Part shown: one piece after another, positions 1-8,224 of the stretch
Position numbering within the stretch: the first letter of the stretch is position 1
How the letters are laid out: each line of letters begins with the position of its first letter
Assembly: GCF_015905305.1 (NCBI RefSeq)
Contig: NZ_JADZLQ010000004.1
Coordinates: 310,001-374,000 of the forward strand
DNA: 64,000 bases
Direction of reading: 5' to 3'
Origin: Pinirhizobacter soli
GTDB taxonomy: Bacteria; Pseudomonadota; Gammaproteobacteria; Xanthomonadales; Rhodanobacteraceae
Notes under the pieces: model-generated
What the model was told of the DNA's origin: nothing
The model's input: only the letters and a program-made list of their open reading frames with translations
The model's database searches: none
Translations under genes and position numbers: made by a program

Positions 1-87
1 AACCGCTCCACCGTACAAGCCATGCTGACCGAAGAAGACCTCGCCCAGTGGGATAGTGCGCAGGCAGGTACGGCCTCCGGATACTAA
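1..87 (+). CDS. C-terminal end of an unidentified protein (partial)
   Basis: An open frame runs from the first base to a TAA at 85-87 and encodes 28 residues ending in ASGY. Only the tail is visible, so no function can be given. It is convergent with the LysR gene and the two stop codons overlap by four bases (84-87). The frame is supported mainly by this tidy overlap, which recurs at several other convergent junctions in the window, and by the lack of any other gene in these bases. Confidence 0.55.
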   Translation, partial: NRSTVQAMLTEEDLAQWDSAQAGTASGY

Positions 88-968
88 GCCAGGTAAGACA
101 GCAGGCCCTCGACGAGTGCATCGAAGAGGGCTTTGCATGCAGGCTGGCTGCGCAGATCGCCGTGCATCACTACCCAGCATTCCAGCGGCAAGCTTACCGA
201 GGGCAGTACGCGCGCCAGCACCGGCTCCCGTATAGCCAACGGAACCTGGCAGAACCCGATGCCGAAGCCGGCGCGCACCGCCGCGAGCTGCACCACGTTG
301 CTATTGCTGCGCAGCGCGAACATGTCGCGATGCCACGGCGGCATGCCTGCCGACATGCGGCGGATATAGGGCAAGGCCTCGTCGAAGCCGACCAGATCGT
401 ATGAGGCCAGATCCGAGACCTGGCGCGGTTCGCCCCGCCGCTCGAGGTACGACGGGTGCGCATACAAACCCAGCTCGATCGCCCCGATGCGCCGCGCGAG
501 CAGCGCTTCCTGCACGGGCGCCACCATGCGCACGGCAACATCCGCATCGCGCTGCAGGAGATCCTGGTTGCGATCGGACAAGACCAGTTCCACCACGACA
601 CCCGGACATGCCTGGCGAAAGGAAGCCAGGATCGCTGGCATGACCTCGATGCCAATCACCTCGGACACGCCCAGGCGGACGGTACCGGCCACCGTGTCGC
701 GGCTGGCATGAGCATGACGGTCGATCGCCTGCGCCGAAGCGCGCATGGATTCAACAAAGGGCCGCAAGGCCTTGGCTGCATCGGTGGCGGCCAGGCCCGT
801 GGGCGAACGGGTAAACAGCGTGGTGCCCAACGCCGCCTCCAGCAGCTGAACATGACGGCCCAGGGTGGGCTGCGCGAGCCCGAGGCTGCGTGCTGCGGCC
901 GATAGCGAACCCTCTTCGAGCACGGCAAGGAAGCTGCGGTAGTGCTGCCAGTCCGTTTCGTCATCCAT
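84..968 (-). CDS. LysR-family transcriptional regulator
   Basis: The 294-residue product has the usual LysR length. It carries an N-terminal winged helix-turn-helix (about residues 6-66, with the hallmark run AVLEEGSLSAAARSLGLAQP) followed by a substrate-binding, periplasmic-binding-protein-like effector domain (about 90-290). It is divergent from the epimerase gene at 1060, the usual layout for a LysR protein and its target, so it probably controls that gene and itself. A perfect short inverted repeat covers its own start codon (967-980). The effector is unknown. Confidence 0.93.
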   Translation of the reverse strand: MDDETDWQHYRSFLAVLEEGSLSAAARSLGLAQPTLGRHVQLLEAALGTTLFTRSPTGLAATDAAKALRPFVESMRASAQAIDRHAHASRDTVAGTVRLGVSEVIGIEVMPAILASFRQACPGVVVELVLSDRNQDLLQRDADVAVRMVAPVQEALLARRIGAIELGLYAHPSYLERRGEPRQVSDLASYDLVGFDEALPYIRRMSAGMPPWHRDMFALRSNSNVVQLAAVRAGFGIGFCQVPLAIREPVLARVLPSVSLPLECWVVMHGDLRSQPACKALFDALVEGLLSYLA

Positions 969-980
969 ACATTTTTGTAT
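967..980. promoter_or_regulatory. Inverted repeat over the LysR start codon, candidate LysR site
   Basis: ATACA-TTTT-TGTAT is a perfect 5-bp-arm palindrome in the 91-base gap between the LysR gene and the divergent epimerase gene, overlapping the LysR ATG. LysR proteins typically bind short interrupted palindromes in such divergent gaps. The assignment is inference. The centre is slightly shorter than the classical T-N11-A spacing. Confidence 0.45.
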
Positions 981-1059
981 AGCCAGTCAACAAGTAAGTC
1001 AATTCCTTTCTATCTTGTGGCAGCGCATCCTGTGGCCCTTACTTCCACGGGAGCAGCTC

Positions 1060-2016
1060 ATGGCGACGCAAGATACGGCACTGGTTCTGGGCGCCACCGG
1101 CGGCATTGGTGGCGAGGTGGCGAGGGCGCTCCTGGCCCGAGGCTGGATGATTCGCGCGCTTATCCGGCACGAGCCGCCCGCCGATGCCGACCCGCGCATC
1201 CAGTGGCAGCGCGGCGATGCCATGGATGGCGAGGCCGTGCGACGCGCAGCCGAAGGCGTCGGCCTGATCGTGCATGCGGTCAATCCACCGGGATACCGTA
1301 ACTGGGCAGCCGTGGTGTTGCCGATGCTCGAGAACACCATCGCCGCCGCCCGCGCCGTCGGCGCACGTATCCTGCTGCCGGGCACGCTCTACAACTACGG
1401 GCCCGACGCCTTCCCGGTGATCGCCGAAGACGCGCCGCAGGACACGCAGACGATCAAGGGCCGCATCCGCGCCACCATGGAAGGCCGCCTGCGCGAAGCC
1501 GCCGCCGAAGGCGTGCCGGTATTGATCGTACGCGCCGGTGACTACTTCGGCCCGCGCGCCGGCAACGCCTGGTTCGGCCAGGTGGTCACGCCGGGCAAGC
1601 CCGTCACCGTGGTCAAGCGCATCGGCAAGCCTGGCGTGGGCCACCAGTGGGCTTACCTGCCGGATGTCGCCGCGGCGATGGCAAGCCTGGTGTCGGTGGG
1701 CGAGCGGTTGCGTCCTTTCGAGAATATCCACATGCACGGCCACTGGGACGAAGACGGCACGCAATTGGTGGCCGCCGTACGGCGCGCCGCCGGCGGCAAC
1801 GCGCTCATCGCCGCTTTTCCGTGGTGGGCGGTTTCGCTGACGTGGCCTTTCGTACGAATTTTTCGGGAGGTGCGTGAGCTGCGTTACCTCTGGCGAGAGC
1901 CGATACGCCTTGGCGGATCGCGCCTGCGCGAACTCATCGGCGCCGAGCCACATACGCCGATGGACGAAGCGGTGGCCGCGACACTGCGCGGACTGGGTTG
2001 CATCGGCCGGCCTTGA
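1060..2016 (+). CDS. NAD(P)-binding epimerase/dehydratase-type oxidoreductase
   Basis: The product has 318 residues. The N-terminal Rossmann motif is GATGGIGG, matching the extended short-chain dehydrogenase / NmrA-like family. The start at 1060 was chosen over an in-frame ATG at 1015 because a GGGAG ribosome site lies just before it and because the Rossmann strand then begins at residue 6. Family members act on NAD(P)-linked sugars, steroids or quinones; the substrate here cannot be read. It is divergent from the LysR regulator and probably controlled by it. The C-terminal part (WAVSLTWPF, then REVRELRY) is typical of uncharacterised members beside LysR genes. Confidence 0.85.
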   Translation: MATQDTALVLGATGGIGGEVARALLARGWMIRALIRHEPPADADPRIQWQRGDAMDGEAVRRAAEGVGLIVHAVNPPGYRNWAAVVLPMLENTIAAARAVGARILLPGTLYNYGPDAFPVIAEDAPQDTQTIKGRIRATMEGRLREAAAEGVPVLIVRAGDYFGPRAGNAWFGQVVTPGKPVTVVKRIGKPGVGHQWAYLPDVAAAMASLVSVGERLRPFENIHMHGHWDEDGTQLVAAVRRAAGGNALIAAFPWWAVSLTWPFVRIFREVRELRYLWREPIRLGGSRLRELIGAEPHTPMDEAVAATLRGLGCIGRP

Positions 2017-2116
2017 CGGTGGGCAGGATGCAATGGCGTACACGACACTGGATAACCACCGCCGGCCATGCTTGACTGTCCGTCCCGAACGGCTTCGGAC
2101 AGGACACAGGCGAAGG

Positions 2117-2668
2117 ATGAAACGCTCACGCACGGCAACGCTGCTTTTGATGGCTTCCAGCCCCGTTTTGCTTGTCGCCTGCAGCGACGACGCCCCACCC
2201 GTGCAGCAGGAGCAATTCACCACGCTCGAGCAATGCACGGCAGCGGGCAACCTGCTGGACGATTGCAAGAAAGCCGAGGAACACGCCAAGCAAGCAGCCG
2301 ACACATCCGCGCCTCGATACATGACGCGCGATGAGTGCATCAAGGATTTCCCGCCCGAGCAGTGCGTGCAACGCCAGGACCAGCGCCAGGGCAGCATCTG
2401 GGGCCCGCTGATGACCGGCTTCATGATTTCCCACCTGATGAACAACGGCATGCGCGGCTCGTATTACCAGTCCGAACCGCTTTATCGCCGCAATACCGGA
2501 TCGTTCTACCAGCCATCGGCCGGTGCCGGCACCGGCGCCTACGCCGGTAGCTCGTTCGCCTCGCGTGGCCTGGGTACGGGCTCCCTTGCGGCCCCGGAAG
2601 GCGCCGGCGGGCGCGGCGCCACCGCCAGCCGTGGTGGCTTCGGTGCCCGCGGCAGCGCGGGCGAGTGA
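2117..2668 (+). CDS. ygiB: YgiB-like lipoprotein (DUF1190 family)
   Basis: The product has 183 residues. It begins with a positively charged leader and a lipobox-like LLVAC, so it is probably a lipoprotein anchored in the envelope. The middle has the DUF1190 pattern: paired Cys, the sequence YMTRDECIKDFPPEQC, then WGPLMTGFMISHLM. The C-terminus is a low-complexity Gly/Ala/Ser-rich tail. The ATG at 2117 is preceded by GAAGG. It overlaps the start of the ATP-grasp gene by one base (TGATG), reproducing the ygiB-ygiC pair of enterobacteria, whose exact role is not established. Confidence 0.85.
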   Translation: MKRSRTATLLLMASSPVLLVACSDDAPPVQQEQFTTLEQCTAAGNLLDDCKKAEEHAKQAADTSAPRYMTRDECIKDFPPEQCVQRQDQRQGSIWGPLMTGFMISHLMNNGMRGSYYQSEPLYRRNTGSFYQPSAGAGTGAYAGSSFASRGLGTGSLAAPEGAGGRGATASRGGFGARGSAGE

Positions 2669-3831
2669 TGCAGCGCGTTCGCATCACGCCCCGCGACGAC
2701 TGGCAGCGCACCGCCGAAGACGCAGGCTTCGACTTCCACACCATCAACGGCGCGCCGTACTGGGACGAATCGGCCTACTACGCCTTCACCCTGCGCCAGA
2801 TCGAAGACGACATCGAAGCCCCCACCGCGGAACTGCACGCGATGGCGGTGGACATGGTGGGCGACATCGTTGCGTCCGAAGCCATGATGACGCGCCTTGG
2901 CATCGACCCCCACTACTGGGACTGGATTGCCGGCAGCTGGCATGCGGGCGAACTGCAGCTCTACGGACGCATGGATCTGGCCTACGATGGCCATGGCGCT
3001 GCAAAGCTGCTCGAGCTCAACTACGACACGCCCACCAGCCTGTATGAAGCGGCCTATTTCCAGTGGGTGTGGCTTGAGGAGCAAAAGGCCCGCGGCGCCC
3101 TGCCCGCCGGCGCCGACCAGTACAACAGCTTGCAGGAAGCCCTGGTGGAGTCGCTGGCCACGATGGCCCGCCTGCTGCCCAAGCCGGTGTATTTCTCGGC
3201 CATCGCCGGCAGCCGCGAGGACAACGGCACTATCGCTTATATGCGCGACTGCGCCGAGCAGGCCGGCATGGATACCGGCGTGATCGCCGTCGGCGACATC
3301 GGCGTTACCGCACGCGGCGCCTTCACCGATCTGAACGACGTGGTGATCGGCACGCTGTTCAAGCTGTATCCACTCGAAGCGATGATGCAGGACGATTTCG
3401 GCCGTGCCCTGCCCACCTCCGGCCTTCGCCTGGTGGAACCAGCATGGAAGGCGGTGCTGTCGAACAAGGGCATCCTGCCATTGCTGTGGGAGCGTCATCG
3501 CGATCATCCCAACCTGCTGCCGGCGTTCTTCGAGGACGCACCCCACGATGAGTTGCCGCCTGGCTGGGTGCGCAAGCCGCTGCTGTCACGCGAAGGCGCC
3601 AACATCACCTTGCGCCTTGCCAACGGCGAAACCCTCGCCACCGACGGCCCCTACGGCAACGGCGGGTGGATCCGGCAGGTCCTGCAGGAACTCCCGCGCA
3701 CCGAGGGCGGCTATCCGCTTATCGGCAGCTGGATGATCGCCGATCGTCCTTCGGGCATGGGCATCCGCGAGGACGCCGGATTGATCACCCAGGACACCTC
3801 GCGCTTCATCCCGCACGCGATCATCGGCTAG
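2668..3831 (+). CDS. ygiC: YgiC-like ATP-grasp enzyme of the glutathionylspermidine synthase family
   Basis: The 387-residue protein belongs to the glutathionylspermidine-synthase-like ATP-grasp family, which forms amide bonds with ATP. Recognisable segments are HYWDWIAGSWH, LYGRMDLAYDG, KLLELNYDTPTSLYEA and, near the C-terminus, GSWMIADRPSGMGIRED. It lacks the N-terminal amidase of true Gss proteins, as expected for YgiC. Translation is probably coupled to ygiB. The true substrate of YgiC is unknown. Its stop overlaps that of the convergent DUF6630-like gene by four bases (CTAG). Confidence 0.88.
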   Translation: MQRVRITPRDDWQRTAEDAGFDFHTINGAPYWDESAYYAFTLRQIEDDIEAPTAELHAMAVDMVGDIVASEAMMTRLGIDPHYWDWIAGSWHAGELQLYGRMDLAYDGHGAAKLLELNYDTPTSLYEAAYFQWVWLEEQKARGALPAGADQYNSLQEALVESLATMARLLPKPVYFSAIAGSREDNGTIAYMRDCAEQAGMDTGVIAVGDIGVTARGAFTDLNDVVIGTLFKLYPLEAMMQDDFGRALPTSGLRLVEPAWKAVLSNKGILPLLWERHRDHPNLLPAFFEDAPHDELPPGWVRKPLLSREGANITLRLANGETLATDGPYGNGGWIRQVLQELPRTEGGYPLIGSWMIADRPSGMGIREDAGLITQDTSRFIPHAIIG

Positions 3832-4367
3832 GCGTCGGCGGCAGGGCGCACGTCGATGCCCAGCGCATGCGCCACCTGCAGCATCGGCTCGCCGTCGGCC
3901 TGGGCCGTCATCCAGCCGGCGTAGGCGCCGCTTACCGTTTGCCAGGTCCAAAGCTTGTAGTTGTGTGGGGCGATCTCGTCGGCCGCTACCGACAGCAATG
4001 ACGGAACATCCTGGCCCTCGATGAAGTCATCGTCGTCAGCGTCGCCGCCCCAGTCGATCGTCAAGTGATAGCGCGATACCAGTTCCTCGACGGCATCGAT
4101 CAGCTGGCGAGGCTCGTCGGCCGCCACATGGAAACCCGAGCGCCAGTCGATCGCATCGCGGATGGCCAGCAGGGTGGCTTCCGCATCTTCACCCATGCCC
4201 GCCTCGCGGACCTGCGCAAACTGCTGCATCGCGGTGTCTTCGTCGCCGGGGTTGATCAGCAGTAACAGCTGCCACACCAGGCCTTCGACGGATGATGCGT
4301 CCAGTTCTTCCCCGTCGCCGTCTTCGTCGTCGTGGAAGTTCTGGTCGGGGTCGTATTCATGGTTCAT
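3828..4367 (-). CDS. DUF6630-like acidic cytosolic protein
   Basis: The product has 179 residues and starts with a strongly acidic segment (residues 1-24). The body includes DAIDWRSGFHVAADE, a WGGDADDDDF stretch and the C-terminal LWTWQTVSGAYAGWM, which I associate with DUF6630. No signal peptide or membrane segment is seen. A longer frame continues upstream, but the ATG at 4367 overlaps the stop of the upstream GH31 gene by one base, so the two are likely co-translated. Function unknown. Confidence 0.8.
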   Translation of the reverse strand: MNHEYDPDQNFHDDEDGDGEELDASSVEGLVWQLLLLINPGDEDTAMQQFAQVREAGMGEDAEATLLAIRDAIDWRSGFHVAADEPRQLIDAVEELVSRYHLTIDWGGDADDDDFIEGQDVPSLLSVAADEIAPHNYKLWTWQTVSGAYAGWMTAQADGEPMLQVAHALGIDVRPAADA

Positions 4368-6949
4368 CAGCGCACCAGTAGCTGGGTAAATTGCTCGACG
4401 AGTTCGGTGTCGAGGGGAGTGCCGGCGGCGACGGCCGGCAAGCGGGCGAAACGGGCTTCGAAAGCATTCACGGCCGCGGTGAACCGGTCCACTCGCCCTT
4501 CGTCGGGACCGGCGATGGCATAGGACAAGAGCTGTGCGGACTGCCCGGCCAGCTCGATGTCTTCGGGCAAGGCGGAGATATCGCCCCAGACACGCTTGAG
4601 GTAAGCCACCGCCTCGGCGGTGTGCTGCATGCGTCGCCACAGCTCCGGCGGCATCGCGCGCTTGGGATCGAAGCAGGCCACGATGTGGCGCTCGCGGTCC
4701 ACCGGGCCCGGCGCGAGCTCGATGCGCACGGAAACGACCATCGGATCCCATGTCCAGCTGTCGGGTGCGGGCTCGCTGGCAAAGGGCAGGCGCACGCCAT
4801 CCACGCGCACCTCCAACGGCATGCCGGTGCCCAGCAATTCGACCACGTACGAACGCATGTCGGGCCGGCCGGCATAAACGCCCTGCATCGCGCCGATGGC
4901 GACCTGGTGTTCGTTGTCGTCACGCCAGCTGCGCACCAGGGTGCGGGCGAAGGCGCCGCGGCGATACCCTTGCGATATACCGTCGTCGTCGTAGATGGAT
5001 GTCTCGCCCACCGGGCCTGGGTACACCTGCAGCACCATCTGCTGCGGCAGCCCCGTAAGATTGCGCAGGCCGTCGGTGTACAGCGGCAGGATGCTGCCTT
5101 CGCGGACGAAGATCGGTGTCTCGCGCAGTGCGTAGTCCTGGCTCACGGTAACCCCGCCTTGATAGACGCGCGCGCCCTCGCGGCTGTACCAGCGCCCCGG
5201 CGGAAGCCAGGTGTCGACGCGCGTGTAGCCGCCTTCGCCCGCTGCGGTCACCGGGCACAGCAACAGGCTATCGCCGAACATGTACTGGCCCGGCACCTCG
5301 TAGGCGCGTTCCTCGCGGGGCCAGTCGTAGTACATCGGCCGCACCAGCGACAGGCCCGTGTCGTGGGCGGCCCGTGCGGCCGCGTAGATATACGGCGCCA
5401 GGCGGTAGCGCAGGCGGATCGCCTCGCTGATCACATCGCCAAAGCGCGGCGCGAAGTGCCAGGGTTCCTTGTGCAGGCTCGCTTCCTTGGCCGAGTGCGT
5501 GCGCAGCACGGGGCTGAATACGCCCAGCTGCACCCAGCGGGTGTAGAGCTCAGGATCCAGGTGGCGCTCGGCGCGGGGCACCGCCTTGTCGAAGGTGTGG
5601 CCGCCGATGTCGTGGCTCCAGTAGCCATACAGCACGTTGGACGCGGTGGCGGTGAAGTACGGCTGGAAAGCCAGCGACGCCCACGAGATCACGCTGTCGC
5701 CGGAAAAGCCGATGGGATAGCGGTGGTTACCCAGGCCACCCCAGCGGTGGTAGATCAGCCCGCGCGCATCGTCGTGGCGTTCCATCTCGTTGAAGAACAC
5801 GTGGTTGAGCCACCAGGTATTCGACAACCCCGGCTTGGCCTTGGATTCGGCCCACTGTTGCCAGTCCAGCCACCAGAAGTCGACGCCGCGTTTTTCAAGC
5901 GGTCGCAAGATGGTGTCGAACAGGGCCCGCATGTACGGCTTGGAACTCCCCTCGAAGGGAATCGTGGCGCCCTTGGTGGTGTCCACCGATAACGCCCGGC
6001 CCATCGCGCTGTAGTTCTCTTCGAACGCGGGCACGCCCGATGCCGGATGCAGGTTCAGGGTGATCTTCAGGTCGTGTCCGTGCACCCAGCGCATGAAGGC
6101 ATCGGGGTCGGGGAACAGGCTGCCGTTGAAGGTGTAGCCCGTCCAGCCGCGCTGTTCGCCGAACTCATCGCGCTCGTCCATGCCCGCGCGCAGGGACAGC
6201 CCCGGCGTGGTATGCCAATCCATGTCCAGCACCAGCACGTCCAGCGGCATGCGTTCAGTGGCGAACCGGCCCAGCAGCCGGCGCAATTCCTGGTCGGAGT
6301 AATTCCAGTAGCGCGACCACCAGTAGCCGAAGACGAAGCGTGGCGGCAGAGGTTGCGGCCCGGATACCGCGGCGAAGTCCGCAAGCGCCCCGCGGAAATC
6401 GTGGCCGTAGCCGAAGAAATAGAAGTCCTGCGACGGCGCCTGGCCGCGACCTGAGACCCAACCGTCTTCGTCCAGGCGAAAGCTGGTTGAATCGTCCACC
6501 ACGTGCCAGCCGCCCCGTGACAGGATGCCCGGCTCCAGCGGAATTTTCTTGCCATCGGTCCAGGTGTCGCCGTCGTAACGATCGAGCGTTCGGTAGGTAC
6601 CCAGGAGGTTGCCTTCCTCGGCCATGCCCGGCGTCCAGCGCGTCTCATCGCCTTCGTCGCGCAGCACGATGTGCAGGTTCGAGGCATCGGGCGCGACATC
6701 GCCCTTGATCCATTCAAGCCGGAGCACGCCGGTATCCAGTACCAATCGGGTGTCGTCCTCGATCACCTCGAAGTCAGGTTTGGGCAAGCCGCGGCGGACG
6801 GCAAACTGCGTGCGCGCATCGTTGAAACGCCTGGCGGGGTCGAACTCCACGCGCAACAGGCGCGGCGTGAGCACGGTCAGGCGAACCGGACCCCGGGCAA
6901 AAGTAGCCTGGGGATCGGCAAAGGCATCGTGGACGGTGGCAACAGACAC
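4367..6949 (-). CDS. GH31-family alpha-glycosidase
   Basis: This roughly 860-residue protein has the GH31 catalytic barrel. The nucleophile region reads VDFWWLDWQQW and the acid/base region GFSGDSVISW. An upstream pocket motif is LDVLVLDMDWH. The C-terminal region holds the beta-sandwich plus an extra helical tail of about 95 residues. No signal peptide is apparent. Family members cleave alpha-glucosides or alpha-xylosides; specificity cannot be read. The start is uncertain. No ATG lies near the domain start; GTG at 6949 is preferred because it sits about 30 bases below a TATAAT, with TTG at 6973 as the alternative. It lies downstream of the diguanylate cyclase on the same strand. Confidence 0.88.
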   Translation of the reverse strand: MSVATVHDAFADPQATFARGPVRLTVLTPRLLRVEFDPARRFNDARTQFAVRRGLPKPDFEVIEDDTRLVLDTGVLRLEWIKGDVAPDASNLHIVLRDEGDETRWTPGMAEEGNLLGTYRTLDRYDGDTWTDGKKIPLEPGILSRGGWHVVDDSTSFRLDEDGWVSGRGQAPSQDFYFFGYGHDFRGALADFAAVSGPQPLPPRFVFGYWWSRYWNYSDQELRRLLGRFATERMPLDVLVLDMDWHTTPGLSLRAGMDERDEFGEQRGWTGYTFNGSLFPDPDAFMRWVHGHDLKITLNLHPASGVPAFEENYSAMGRALSVDTTKGATIPFEGSSKPYMRALFDTILRPLEKRGVDFWWLDWQQWAESKAKPGLSNTWWLNHVFFNEMERHDDARGLIYHRWGGLGNHRYPIGFSGDSVISWASLAFQPYFTATASNVLYGYWSHDIGGHTFDKAVPRAERHLDPELYTRWVQLGVFSPVLRTHSAKEASLHKEPWHFAPRFGDVISEAIRLRYRLAPYIYAAARAAHDTGLSLVRPMYYDWPREERAYEVPGQYMFGDSLLLCPVTAAGEGGYTRVDTWLPPGRWYSREGARVYQGGVTVSQDYALRETPIFVREGSILPLYTDGLRNLTGLPQQMVLQVYPGPVGETSIYDDDGISQGYRRGAFARTLVRSWRDDNEHQVAIGAMQGVYAGRPDMRSYVVELLGTGMPLEVRVDGVRLPFASEPAPDSWTWDPMVVSVRIELAPGPVDRERHIVACFDPKRAMPPELWRRMQHTAEAVAYLKRVWGDISALPEDIELAGQSAQLLSYAIAGPDEGRVDRFTAAVNAFEARFARLPAVAAGTPLDTELVEQFTQLLVR

Positions 6950-6979
6950 TTGGGGATTCGCGAAGGACGCCAAAACCCG

Positions 6980-6985
6980 ATTATA
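6980..6985 (-). promoter_or_regulatory. Consensus -10 hexamer upstream of the GH31 gene
   Basis: On the minus strand these bases read TATAAT, a perfect sigma-70 -10 element, in a gap of otherwise high GC. The position 17 bases upstream is a poor -35, so an activator or a weak promoter is possible. It supports independent transcription of the GH31 gene from within the gap after the cyclase gene. Confidence 0.4.
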
Positions 6986-7032
6986 GATGCCGTTGGCCGT
7001 TACGCCGCGGGACCGGTCACATCGGCACGGCT

Positions 7033-8181
7033 TTAGACGGCGGATACCTGGTTGCGGCCGGCCGCCTTGGCCTTGTACAGCGCCTCGTCGGCACGGGCGA
7101 TCAATGCCTCGAACGATTGCGTGGCGTCGGCCACGGCCACGCCGATGCTGGTGGTCATCGACAACCGCGCCTTGCCGAACGGCACCTCGGTGGCGGCCAC
7201 CGCCTGGCGCATGTCCTCGGCCAATACCGCGGCCTCGCCCAGGGTCAGGCCCGGCAACGCCAGCACGAATTCCTCGCCGCCGTAACGGCTCAGCAAGGTA
7301 CCCGGGTCGCGCACCGCGCCGATAAGAGCCGAGAACTGGCGTAGCAGCGCGTCGCCACCATCGTGTCCGTAGGTATCGTTGACCTTCTTGAAATAATCCA
7401 GGTCGAAGATCAGCAATGCGAAAGGACGTCCGCGCGCACGGCAATGCGCCAGCATCCGACGGCCGTCCTCGATCAGCGCACCGCGGTTAAGCAGGCCCGT
7501 CAGGCCATCGATGCGCGCCAGGCGGCCCAGATCCACCGCCAGGCGTTCGGTCACCAGCAACATGAAGGCGATGAACCAGCCCAGCGCCAGCACGATGCCG
7601 ATCACGAAGGTGGCAACGATCGGCGTCCCTCCGCGCATGGCGTCTTCGCCCGTGCCGGTGGCCAGTGACATGAAGGGCCTTGCTGCGTAGAACAGCAGGT
7701 CGAAAGCGAAAACGACGGCTGCGAGCCGGCAACTGGTGCGCAACTCGCGCGGTCCGTGGCGAAGCAGCATCCACACCGTGCAAGCATCCCATACCACCAT
7801 CTGCGCGCTGAAAAGATGCAGGCGCACGCGCAGGCTCGGCACGACATACTCGAAGAACGCCTGCGCCGCCACGAACACCCCGATGAACACCACGGGCGGT
7901 CCCCAGCGCAACGGCCGGTCGACGTGCCGTGAGACACCGGCGAGCATCAGCGCACCGGAAATGGCAATGAAGAGGTTGCCCAGCACCACCGACATGCCTT
8001 CGTCGATCTGGTTGCGCAGGCCCGCGAACAACGCGCCGAGCGTGGCCATCCAGAAGCCGGCGGCCCACAGGCGCAACACGCGTTGCCGCGGCAATACCAC
8101 GCCAAGCAGGGTGAAGCCTATCGACAGGGCGATTCCGATCAGGAAACCAATGACACCGAGGGTGGGAATATCCAGACGCAT
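7033..8181 (-). CDS. Membrane-bound diguanylate cyclase (GGDEF)
   Basis: The 382-residue protein has six or seven hydrophobic segments in residues 1-215 and a C-terminal GGDEF domain from about 222. The signature is RYGGEEF, with the upstream DGLTGLLNRGAL and FDLDYFKKVNDTYGH motifs intact, so it should make cyclic-di-GMP from GTP. The position of the product-inhibition site reads RDPG instead of RxxD, so feedback inhibition is probably lost. The N-terminal membrane domain is likely the sensory input; its signal is unknown. It is upstream of and co-oriented with the GH31 gene. Confidence 0.93.
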   Translation of the reverse strand: MRLDIPTLGVIGFLIGIALSIGFTLLGVVLPRQRVLRLWAAGFWMATLGALFAGLRNQIDEGMSVVLGNLFIAISGALMLAGVSRHVDRPLRWGPPVVFIGVFVAAQAFFEYVVPSLRVRLHLFSAQMVVWDACTVWMLLRHGPRELRTSCRLAAVVFAFDLLFYAARPFMSLATGTGEDAMRGGTPIVATFVIGIVLALGWFIAFMLLVTERLAVDLGRLARIDGLTGLLNRGALIEDGRRMLAHCRARGRPFALLIFDLDYFKKVNDTYGHDGGDALLRQFSALIGAVRDPGTLLSRYGGEEFVLALPGLTLGEAAVLAEDMRQAVAATEVPFGKARLSMTTSIGVAVADATQSFEALIARADEALYKAKAAGRNQVSAV

Positions 8182-8224
8182 GCACCCTTATCGGCCGGGC
8201 GTGCGGATTCTTGACCTTCCCTTG

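Noticed and set aside
4391-5992. A 533-codon open frame on the plus strand
   Set aside because: It is antisense to the GH31 glycosidase; composition and lack of motifs mark it as a shadow frame.
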